A stretch of DNA of 19,342 bases from the NCBI GenBank assembly GCA_023430065.1, contig JAEZCG010000128.1, positions 1 through 19,342 of the forward strand, written 5' to 3'. The DNA is from Pseudomonadota bacterium (GTDB lineage: Bacteria > Pseudomonadota > Gammaproteobacteria > Burkholderiales > SHXO01). Below are positions 1 through 8,052 of this stretch, piece after piece; position 1 is the first letter of the stretch; the number at the start of each line of letters is the position of its first letter. The notes under the pieces were generated by a model. It did no database searches, was not told where the DNA came from, and saw only the letters and a program-made list of their open reading frames with translations. Position numbers and translations under genes: made by a program.

Positions 1-165
1 TCTAACATAGCCGGGATGCCGCCAGATTGCAGTGCAACATCCGGCCATGCAACGTCATTGCGTTCAGTGCAACGAACGTCGTCTCGAGCGTCGGCCCCAT
101 CGGTGTCATACGGGCGCCAGCGCCGTCGGTCCATCCCGCACGTCCGATTTACGGCGTTGGTGCGA
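1..165. other. Non-coding edge region downstream of ybbP
   Basis: I recognise no gene here. A minus-strand frame stays open to the left edge, but its translation is polar and resembles no family I know. An inverted repeat (CGCCGT at 121-126, ACGGCG at 151-156) lies just past the ybbP stop and could form a hairpin in its 3' end, but no T-run follows, so it is a weak terminator candidate. The octamer AGTGCAAC occurs twice (about 31-38 and 66-73); I attach no function to it. Confidence 0.3.
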
Positions 166-2732
166 TCACGACACCGACCGGAAGATCTGCATCGGCGGCG
201 TGCGCAGGATCCCACGCGTCCCCGCCAGCCCCGCGCACGTGACACCGACGATCCCACCCAGCAGGCCCACGCCCCACACCCAAGGGTCGATCTGATAGCC
301 AACACCGATGATGCGCGTCGCGATCACCCAGCCGAGCACGGACGCACCGATGGACGCCACCAGCCCAGCCAGTGCGCCGATCACGACGAATTCCGCCGCC
401 TGGGCGGCCAGCATCTGCCGCCCGGTCGCACCGACCGTGCGCAGCACCGCTGCGTCGAACACACGCTCGTCGTGCGTCGCCGTGATGGCGGCGAACAGCA
501 CCACCAGACCGGCCACCAGGCCGAAGAGGAACACGAACTCCACTGCCTTCACCAATTGATCCATGATGCGCTGAACCTGCGTCATCACTGCAGCGACGTC
601 GATCACCAGGAGATTGGGGAAGCGCTTCACCAGTCGATCCATGAGCGCGGAGCGCTCGGCCGGCAGATGGAAGCTCGTCACGTAGCTCGCCGGGTAGGAC
701 TCGAGCACGCCGGGCGGTGCCACGACGAAGAAGTTGACCCGGAACGAATCCCCCTGCACGCGCCGCAGGGACGTCACGGGCGCCTCCACGACGCTCCCGG
801 CGATGTCATAGCGCAGCCGATCGCCCAACCGGACCCCGAGCGTGGCGGCGATCCCCTCTTCCACCGAGAACTGCGGCTGGCCGTGACCGGCGGTTCCCCA
901 CCAGCGACCAGCGATCAGCACGTTGTCCACCTGCGCGCGTTCGGCCCAGGACAGGTTGAACTCGCGGTTCACCAGCCGCTTCGCACGCTCCTCGCCGAAA
1001 TCGGCCGACGAGATCGGACGTCCATTGACGGCCGTGAGCCTGCCGCGAATCATCGGGTAGAGCGCTGGGGCGGACAAGCCTTCCTCCGCGAAGAAGGCTT
1101 TCACTTCGTCGATCTGATCAGGCTGTATGTTCACCAGGAAACGGTTGGGCGCATCGGCGGGAAGCGTCTGCCGCCAGCTGGTCAGCAGATCGCTTCGCAC
1201 CAACGTCAGCAGGATCAGCGCAAGCATGCCGATGCCGAGCGCGACCGCTTGCGTCACCGTGCCGAAGCGGCGGCGGCGCAGGTTGGCCAGTCCGAAGCGC
1301 CAAGCGAACGGAGCACGCCGACCCAGGCGCGCGAACAGGCCGAGGATGGCCAGGGCCGACGATGCCAATGCGATCATGGTCGCCACCGCGCCGAGCAAGA
1401 CGGTCCAGCCGGTCCTGGCGTCCTGCGCCTGCCACAGGATGAGCGCGGCGAGCGCGGCCACCCCGACGAGGTAGCCCAGCCAGCCGGCCGTGTCGGGCAA
1501 TCCCAGGTCTCGCCGCAGCACGCGCAGCGTCGGCACCCGGCGCAGTGCGAAGATGGGCGGCAGGGCGAAGCCCAGCAGCAGTACGAAGCCGGCGACGAAC
1601 CCCTGCACGATCGGCCGCATGCCAGGCGCGGGCAGTGCGACGTCGACCAGTGGTGCGAGCAGCGCCGCCAGCACTGCCTGCCCGCCGAGCCCGAGCAGGC
1701 AGCCGAGCGCGCTCGCCGCCACGCCCAGCATCACGAACTGCTGTACGTGCAGCCGCAGGATCAACGGCTGCGTGGCTCCCAGGCAGCGCATCACGGCAAC
1801 GCCGTCCAGGTGCCGGCGCAGATAGCGGCGCGCGGCGAGCGCGACCGCGACTGCCGCCAGGACGACGCTGAGCAAGGCCGACAGCCCAAGGAACTTCTCC
1901 GCACGCTCCAGCGCCGACTTGATCTCGGGACGCGCGTCGCGCACGTCCTCGACGCGCTGCCCCGGTCCGAGCAGGGGCTGGACCTCGGAACGGAACCGGG
2001 CAACCGCCGGCATCGGCCCGGCCACTGCGAGCCGATAGCTCACGCGGCTGCCGGTCGTGACCAGACCGGTGGATGCCAGGTCATCGCGGTTCATGGTCAG
2101 CCGGGGGCCGAGATTGAGAAAGCCGACGCTGGTTTCCGGATCCTCGAGGACCAACGCACCGATGCGCAGTGTCCGGTCCCCGACCTGCAGGTCGTCGCCG
2201 ATCGAGACGGCGAGGCGGGCGAGCAGCCGTTCGTCCACCCACACCGTGCCCGGCTGGGGGATGCCGTCGGGACGGACCGCCGGCGCATCCGGCCGCGAGC
2301 GGATGCTGAATCTGCCCTTGAGCGGATAGCTTGGCTCGACCGCCTTGATTTCGGTGAGCACGCTCTCGTCGCCATTTCCGGTCATGCTCGGAAAGCGCAG
2401 CAGTCCCACGGTCTGCAGGCCGAGGGCTCTGGCGCTGCGTTCGATCGCGCCATCCAGCGGCCGATCCGAATGGACCATCAGATCGGCGCCGAGCAACTGG
2501 CTGGCCTCTACCCCAAGCGCCAGGCGCACGCGATCCGCGAAGAACGCGACGGTGGTCAGGCTCGCCACGGCAACGACCAGGGCGATGGCGAGCACCCGCA
2601 GTTCGCCCGCCCGCCAGTCGCGCATCAGCAGGCGTGCGGAGAGCGCAGCCCCCTGTCCCCAGGAGAGCCGCCGCCCGGGCCCCGTCCGGGCACCGCCACC
2701 AGCCGGTCGGGCGAGCACCTGCGCACCCTGCG

Positions 2733-2736
<4 letters not shown>
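166..2736 (-). CDS. ybbP: FtsX-family ABC transporter permease, YbbP-like
   Basis: Inner-membrane permease of an ABC exporter of the FtsX/MacB superfamily; with the ATPase encoded just upstream it should form a YbbAP-type complex, whose substrate is not securely known. The 856 residues are close to the usual size of about 800. A first membrane helix lies near residues 46-66. One FtsX-like block starts near residue 283 (a helix followed by the basic RRYLRRH and MRCLGATQ). Several central helices follow, and a second FtsX block near residues 725-800 carries the matching VLRTVGATGRQM. This internal duplication and about ten helices are typical of YbbP. The ATG overlaps the ybbA stop as ATGA (2733-2736), which implies translational coupling. 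The family is clear; the transported molecule is not. Confidence 0.92.
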
Positions 2737-3399
<663 letters not shown>

Positions 3400-3410
<11 letters not shown>

Positions 3411-4023
3411 TCGTTTCCTTGTCCTGCTGTTGTGCCTCGGTGGTCCGGCGTTCGCCGCCGACTCGCGCCCCACCGTCCTGGTGTTCGGTGACAGTCTTTC
3501 TGCCGGCTACGGCCTGCCGCTGGGCAGTGGGTGGGTCGATCTGATGCGCCGGCGGTTGGCCGAGAACGATCAGCCGTTCGAGGTGGTCAACGCCAGCGTC
3601 AGCGGAGAGACCACACTCGGCGGCCGCAACCGCCTGCCCGCGGCGCTTTCCCAGCATCGGCCGCTGGCAGTCGTTCTTCAACTCGGCGCGAACGACGCGC
3701 TGCGCGGACAGTCGCTGGAGCGGATGCGCGACAACCTGAGGGCGATGGTGAAGGCGAGCCGGGGAGCCGGTGCCGAGGTCGTTCTGGTCGGCATGCAGAT
3801 TCCACCCAACTACGGCCAGCAATATACGCGGAAGTTCCAGTCGGTCTTTGCCCAGGTGGCGCGCGAAGAGAAGGTTCCATTCGTGCCCTTTCTGCTGGAC
3901 GGGTTCGCCACCCGGCGCACGCTGTTCCAGTCCGACGGCATTCACCCCACGGCCGAGGCCCAGGCCTTGATGCTCGACACGGTGTGGAACGAGCTGAAGC
4001 CGGTGCTCGACCGGCTGCGCTGA
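3400..4023 (+). CDS. tesA: Periplasmic SGNH/GDSL esterase (TesA-type acyl-CoA thioesterase I / arylesterase)
   Basis: Predicted exported serine hydrolase of the TesA family, which cleaves acyl thioesters, short esters and lysophospholipids. I chose GTG at 3400 because it gives a compact signal peptide (MSVIRFLVLLLCLGGPAFA, cut before Ala20-Asp21). An ATG at 3346 would add 18 residues ahead of the hydrophobic core. All SGNH blocks are visible: GDSLS with nucleophile Ser32, the block II glycine in VSGETT, GAND in block III, and DGIHP carrying Asp179 and His182. The length of 207 residues is normal. No clear ribosome site precedes the GTG, which leaves the start less certain than the identity. 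Its divergence from ybbA-ybbP is a known arrangement. Confidence 0.92.
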
Positions 4024-4048
4024 GACGCAACGGAGTCCGGCCGTAGAG

Positions 4049-5161
4049 GTGTGCTACGCTCTGCGCGTAGCCACCCCGAACGATGACGTGAGCGAACCGC
4101 CCCTGCCCCGCGACAGGGCCACCGTTGCACAGCTGTCACAATTCGATGCGCTGATCGACGTACGCACGCCGTCGGAGTTCGCCCTCGACCACATCCCCGG
4201 CGCCATCAACCTGCCGGTCTTGTCCGACCTCGAGCGGGCGCACGTCGGCACGCTGTACAAGCAGGTGTCCCCCTTCGCCGCGCGCAAGGTGGGTGCCGCC
4301 CTGGTCTCGACCAACATCGCCCGCCACCTCGAAGGACCGCTACGCGATCATCCGCGTCTGTGGCGCCCGCTGGTCTACTGCTGGCGCGGCGGACAGCGCA
4401 GCGCCTCGTTCATCCACGTGTTGCGCGAGATCGGCTGGGATGCCCGCCAGCTCGTCGGGGGCTACAAGACGTTCCGGCGCGCCGTCGTCGCCGGCCTGCC
4501 GGCGATGGCGCAGCGCCTGCGCTACCGGGTGGTGTGCGGTCTCACCGGCTCGGGCAAGACCCGCCTTCTGCAGCGGCTGCGCGAGCACGGGGCCCAGGTA
4601 CTCGACCTCGAAGGGCTCGCAGCACACCGCGGATCGGTCCTGGGCAATCTGCCCGATCGCCGGCAGCCCTCCCAGAAGATGTTCGAGAGCCTGCTGTGGG
4701 CCGCGCTGCGCGAGCTTGACCCAGGACGCGAAGTGTTCGTCGAATCCGAGAGCAGGAAGATCGGCCGGCTGCAGGTGCCGCAGGGTCTGATGGACTGCCT
4801 GTGGGGCAGCGAATGCCTGCGCCTCGACGTTGCCGTGCACGTGCGCGCCGAACTGCTCAAGCACGAGTATGCGCACTTCTTCGACGACGTCGATACGCTG
4901 CATCGCCAGCTCGACTGCCTGGTCGCCCTGCACGGCCGCGAGACGATTGCGCGCTGGAAAGACCAGGCAACGCGCGGCGCGTGGGATGCCCTGATCGAGG
5001 ACCTGCTGGTGCGGCATTACGATCCGGCCTATGGCCGCTCGATCGTGTCGCACTACCCACGCCTGGCTGATGCCGCCATGCTGCGCATCGACAGCGCGGA
5101 CGCGGAGGTCTACGCTCAGGCGGCCCGGGCGCTCGCGCAGCACGAGGCGGCGGCAGCATGA
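4049..5161 (+). CDS. mnmH: tRNA 2-selenouridine synthase MnmH (SelU/YbbB)
   Basis: Modifies U34 of certain tRNAs: geranylation of 2-thiouridine, then exchange for selenium using selenophosphate. An N-terminal rhodanese domain holds the catalytic Cys111 in YCWRGGQRS. A P-loop domain follows with GLTGSGKT (164-171) and the family pattern LEGLAAHRGS. The length of 370 is typical. The start is uncertain: GTG at 4049 is the longest option and GTG at 4088 would remove 13 residues; neither has a strong ribosome site. It follows tesA by 25 bases and may share its transcript. The partner selenophosphate synthetase gene selD is not in the window. The stop TGA overlaps the ATG of a downstream mini-ORF. 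Confidence 0.93.
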   Translation: MCYALRVATPNDDVSEPPLPRDRATVAQLSQFDALIDVRTPSEFALDHIPGAINLPVLSDLERAHVGTLYKQVSPFAARKVGAALVSTNIARHLEGPLRDHPRLWRPLVYCWRGGQRSASFIHVLREIGWDARQLVGGYKTFRRAVVAGLPAMAQRLRYRVVCGLTGSGKTRLLQRLREHGAQVLDLEGLAAHRGSVLGNLPDRRQPSQKMFESLLWAALRELDPGREVFVESESRKIGRLQVPQGLMDCLWGSECLRLDVAVHVRAELLKHEYAHFFDDVDTLHRQLDCLVALHGRETIARWKDQATRGAWDALIEDLLVRHYDPAYGRSIVSHYPRLADAAMLRIDSADAEVYAQAARALAQHEAAAA

Positions 5162-5208
5162 GCGGCATAGCGCCCGATACGTGCGGTAACGCCACGCACC
5201 ACGGATGA
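5158..5208 (+). CDS. Candidate 16-codon coupling mini-ORF
   Basis: A short frame encoding MSGIAPDTCGNATHHG. Its ATG overlaps the mnmH stop (ATGA, 5158-5161), and its stop TGA (5206-5208) overlaps the ATG of the following deacetylase-like gene (5205-5207) in the same way. A weak GAGG lies upstream. The downstream gene has no recognisable ribosome site, so this frame could carry terminating ribosomes from mnmH to it. The peptide matches nothing I know, and the arrangement could be chance. I propose a coupling role, not a functional peptide. Confidence 0.35.
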   Translation: MSGIAPDTCGNATHHG

Positions 5209-6107
5209 ACATCGGCCTGCGCGTGGAGGTGCACACCCTGGCCGGTACGCGCGATGGACTGGCACCGCTCGTCGAGCTGCTCACCGCGCACGAGGCGGGC
5301 GCGACGTTCCTGTTCACGCTCGGCCCGGATGGTAGCGGCCGTCAGTTGCGTCGCTACCTGTTCGGGCGCCTGCTGCGCCGCGAGCGCGATCCGCTGATCG
5401 CGTCGTACTCCCGGCGCGCCCTGCTGGACGGCTGGCTGCTGCCCGCGCCGCTGATTGCCCGACGCGCTGCCCAGGCCATGCGTGCGACCCGGGATGCCGG
5501 CTTCGAGGTAGGCATCCACGCATACGATCGTACTGCCTGGATCGAACGGGCCCTGGACGCCGACGGCGCCTGGACGCGCACGGAAATGGAGCGTGCACGC
5601 ACGGCCTTCCGGGAGGTGTTCGGCGAGGATGCGAACGTGCATGGCGCACCGGGCTGGCGCATGAACCGCAATGCGTTCCGGCTGACGCAGCAGCTCGGTT
5701 TCGGGTATGGCACGGATACGCGGGGCGTGGACCCCTTCGTGCCGGTGTGGCAGGCGGAACTGGTCGCCTGCCCGCAGTTGCCCACCAGTCTTCCCACGCT
5801 CGACGAGGCGATGCGCATGCGCAATGCGAGTGCGGAGGCGGCGGCCGAAGCCATCCTCGAGCGCAGCGCCGACACCGCGGGTGGCGGCCACGTGTACACG
5901 CTCCGGGTGGAGATGGAAGGCATGCGCTACGCGCGGGTGTTCGAGCGCATGCTGCAGACCTGGAAGGGACGCGGCGACAGGCTGCTGTGCCTGGCCGACT
6001 ACTTCGACGAACTACCGCACAAGAACCTGCGCCGGCACGAAGTCCGCATCGACGCGCTCTCCGACGGCGGGCTGGCGACCATGCAACAGGCCGAATTCCT
6101 CCTCTAA
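5205..6107 (+). CDS. ArnD-like polysaccharide deacetylase-family protein, probably catalytically altered
   Basis: NodB-fold protein of 300 residues, collinear with ArnD (deformylase for undecaprenyl-phosphate 4-deoxy-4-formamido-arabinose) and its betaproteobacterial relatives. Matching stretches include GTRDG (14-18), GPDGSGR (40-46), GWRMN (150-154), DTRG (171-174) and LPTLDE (196-201). Key positions differ from the family as I know it: the D-V-D motif is E8-V-H10; the H-x3-H motif keeps His105 but has Arg109; and the late histidine of YTxHxExEG is Arg234. Loss of the metal site would make it a pseudoenzyme or give it different chemistry. No signal peptide is evident. No other arn gene is nearby, so an arabinose-lipid role is unlikely. 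It has no clear ribosome site and sits between mnmH and bcp. The fold is sure; the function is open. Confidence 0.85.
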   Translation: MNIGLRVEVHTLAGTRDGLAPLVELLTAHEAGATFLFTLGPDGSGRQLRRYLFGRLLRRERDPLIASYSRRALLDGWLLPAPLIARRAAQAMRATRDAGFEVGIHAYDRTAWIERALDADGAWTRTEMERARTAFREVFGEDANVHGAPGWRMNRNAFRLTQQLGFGYGTDTRGVDPFVPVWQAELVACPQLPTSLPTLDEAMRMRNASAEAAAEAILERSADTAGGGHVYTLRVEMEGMRYARVFERMLQTWKGRGDRLLCLADYFDELPHKNLRRHEVRIDALSDGGLATMQQAEFLL

Positions 6108-6130
6108 CCGATAGCGTCAAAGGAGCGACC

Positions 6131-6589
6131 ATGCTCGAGTACCTTCCCGTCCCCGCCTTCGAGGCGACCGCCACCGGGGGCAAGACCGTCAGTGTGGCCG
6201 GTCAGCGCGGCAGGCCCCTGGTCCTCTACTTCTACCCCAAGGACAACACGCCGGGCTGCACGGACGAGGGGATCCAGTTCCGCGACCTCTACCAGCAGTT
6301 CCAGCAGAGCGGCTGCGACGTCTACGGCGTGTCGCGCGACACCCTCAAGTCGCACGAGGGATTCAAAGCCAAGATGGGCTTCCCCTTCGAACTGATCTCG
6401 GACCCCGACGAGGTGCTGTGCCAGTTGTTCGGCGTCATCAAGATGAAGAACATGTACGGCAAGCAGGTCCGTGGCATCGAACGCAGCACCTTTCTCATCG
6501 ACGGCAAGGGCGTGGTGCGCAAGGAGTGGCGTGGCGTGAAGGTGGCGGGACACGCGCAGGCGGTGCTGGATGAAGTGCGGAGGCTGTAA
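6131..6589 (+). CDS. bcp: Thioredoxin-dependent peroxiredoxin, Bcp/PrxQ type
   Basis: Cytoplasmic thiol peroxidase that reduces hydrogen peroxide and organic hydroperoxides. The start at 6131 has a good AAAGGAG site, and the 152 residues fit the family. The active site TPGCT carries peroxidatic Cys43 with Thr40, and Arg118 lies in IERSTFLID. Residue 48, where E. coli Bcp has its resolving cysteine, is Ile, and residue 79 in HEGFKAK is Lys, so the usual resolving positions are empty. Cys62 and Cys97 remain as candidates, or the enzyme works as a 1-Cys type. Its TAA overlaps the next ATG by one base (TAATG), so it is coupled to the PIN-PhoH gene. Confidence 0.95.
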   Translation: MLEYLPVPAFEATATGGKTVSVAGQRGRPLVLYFYPKDNTPGCTDEGIQFRDLYQQFQQSGCDVYGVSRDTLKSHEGFKAKMGFPFELISDPDEVLCQLFGVIKMKNMYGKQVRGIERSTFLIDGKGVVRKEWRGVKVAGHAQAVLDEVRRL

Positions 6590-8010
6590 TGGCTCAGCGA
6601 AGACCCGCTTCCGTCACCCGCCTGCACGCTGACACGAAGCTGTTCGTGCTCGACACGAACGTCCTCATGCACGACCCGACCAGCCTGTTCCGGTTCGAGG
6701 AGCACGACATCTTCCTGCCCATGGCGACGATCGAGGAACTGGACGCCAACAAGAAGGGCATGTCGGAGGTGGCGCGCAACGCCCGCCAGGTCAGCCGCTT
6801 CCTGGACGGCCTGCTGTCGATCGGCGAGGCCGACATCGACGACGGCATCCCCCTGGAGAACCAGGGGGATCGCAGCGCGCGCGGGCGTCTGTTCCTGCAG
6901 ACTCAGGCCATCGACAGCGACCTGCCCGCGACGCTCGCCAGCGGCAAGGCCGACAACCAGATCCTGGGCGTGGTCCGGCACCTGCAGGATACGCACGGAC
7001 GCAGGCAGGTGATCCTGGTGTCGAAGGACATCAACATGCGCATCAAGGCGCGTGCCCTGGGCCTGGCTGCGGAGGATTACTTCAACGACAAGGTGCTGGA
7101 GGACACCGATCTCCTCTACACGGGGGTACGCGAGCTTCCCCCGGATTTCTGGGAGACGCACGCAAAGGAGATGGAGTCCTGGCAGCAGGCTGGCCGGACC
7201 TTCTATCGCGTGCACGGTCCGCTGGTTCCCAGCCTGCTGGTCAACGAGTTCGTGTGGCTCGAGGGTGAGAAACCCTTCTACGCGCTGGTCAGCGAGATCA
7301 GGGGCAAGAGCGCCGTGCTGCAGACTCTGGTGGACTACAACCACGCGCGCAACGGCGTGTGGGGCATCACGGCGCGCAACCGCGAACAGAACTTCGCCCT
7401 GAACCTGCTGATGAACCCGGACATCGACTTCGTGACGCTGCTGGGTCAGGCCGGTACGGGCAAGACGCTTCTCACGCTGGCCGCCGGATTGATGCAAACG
7501 CTCGAAAACAAGGCCTACTCAGAGATCATCATGACGCGGGTCACCGTCCCCGTGGGCGAGGACATCGGCTTTCTGCCCGGCACCGAGGAGGAGAAGATGA
7601 CGCCCTGGATGGGGGCGCTGGAGGACAACCTGGACGTGCTCAACAAGACCGACGACGAAGCCGGGGAATGGGGCCGCGCCGCCACCCGCGATCTGATCCG
7701 CTCGCGCATCAAGGTGAAGTCGCTCAACTTCATGCGCGGACGCACCTTCATCAACAAGTTCCTGATCCTGGACGAGGCACAGAACCTCACGCCCAAGCAG
7801 ATGAAGACGCTCATCACGCGGGCCGGTCCCGGCACCAAGGTGGTCTGTCTGGGCAACATCTCGCAGATCGACACACCCTATCTCACCGAAGGCAGTTCAG
7901 GGCTGACCTACGTGGTCGACCGCTTCAAGGGCTGGCACCACAGCGGGCACATCACCCTGCAGCGCGGAGAGCGGTCGCGGCTGGCGGATCACGCGGCGGA
8001 GGTTCTGTAG
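6589..8010 (+). CDS. PIN domain-PhoH family ATPase (PhoH2/YlaK type)
   Basis: Fusion of an N-terminal PIN ribonuclease-like domain with a PhoH ATPase, 473 residues. The PIN part begins with FVLDTNVLMHDP (first acidic residue Asp22) and includes EELDANKKG. The PhoH part has Walker A GQAGTGKT (286-293), Walker B LILDEAQN (Asp395-Glu396) and a C-terminal block with LQRGERS. Related PhoH2 proteins unwind and cleave RNA in an ATP-dependent way; the mycobacterial one is paired with a small antitoxin, but no such partner is visible here. It starts inside the bcp stop codon, so it is made with the peroxiredoxin. The domains are certain; the RNA-processing role is by homology. Confidence 0.94.
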   Translation: MAQRRPASVTRLHADTKLFVLDTNVLMHDPTSLFRFEEHDIFLPMATIEELDANKKGMSEVARNARQVSRFLDGLLSIGEADIDDGIPLENQGDRSARGRLFLQTQAIDSDLPATLASGKADNQILGVVRHLQDTHGRRQVILVSKDINMRIKARALGLAAEDYFNDKVLEDTDLLYTGVRELPPDFWETHAKEMESWQQAGRTFYRVHGPLVPSLLVNEFVWLEGEKPFYALVSEIRGKSAVLQTLVDYNHARNGVWGITARNREQNFALNLLMNPDIDFVTLLGQAGTGKTLLTLAAGLMQTLENKAYSEIIMTRVTVPVGEDIGFLPGTEEEKMTPWMGALEDNLDVLNKTDDEAGEWGRAATRDLIRSRIKVKSLNFMRGRTFINKFLILDEAQNLTPKQMKTLITRAGPGTKVVCLGNISQIDTPYLTEGSSGLTYVVDRFKGWHHSGHITLQRGERSRLADHAAEVL

Positions 8011-8052
8011 CGGGCCAGGCTCACTGCTGCGATTGCATGGACGGTCGCACGC

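Noticed and set aside
1..165. Minus-strand open frame reaching the left edge
   Set aside because: Polar, compositionally odd translation with no family match and no good ribosome site.
5205..6107. Assignment as a true ArnD of the lipid A arabinose pathway
   Set aside because: No arnA, B, C or T neighbours, and the catalytic positions are substituted.
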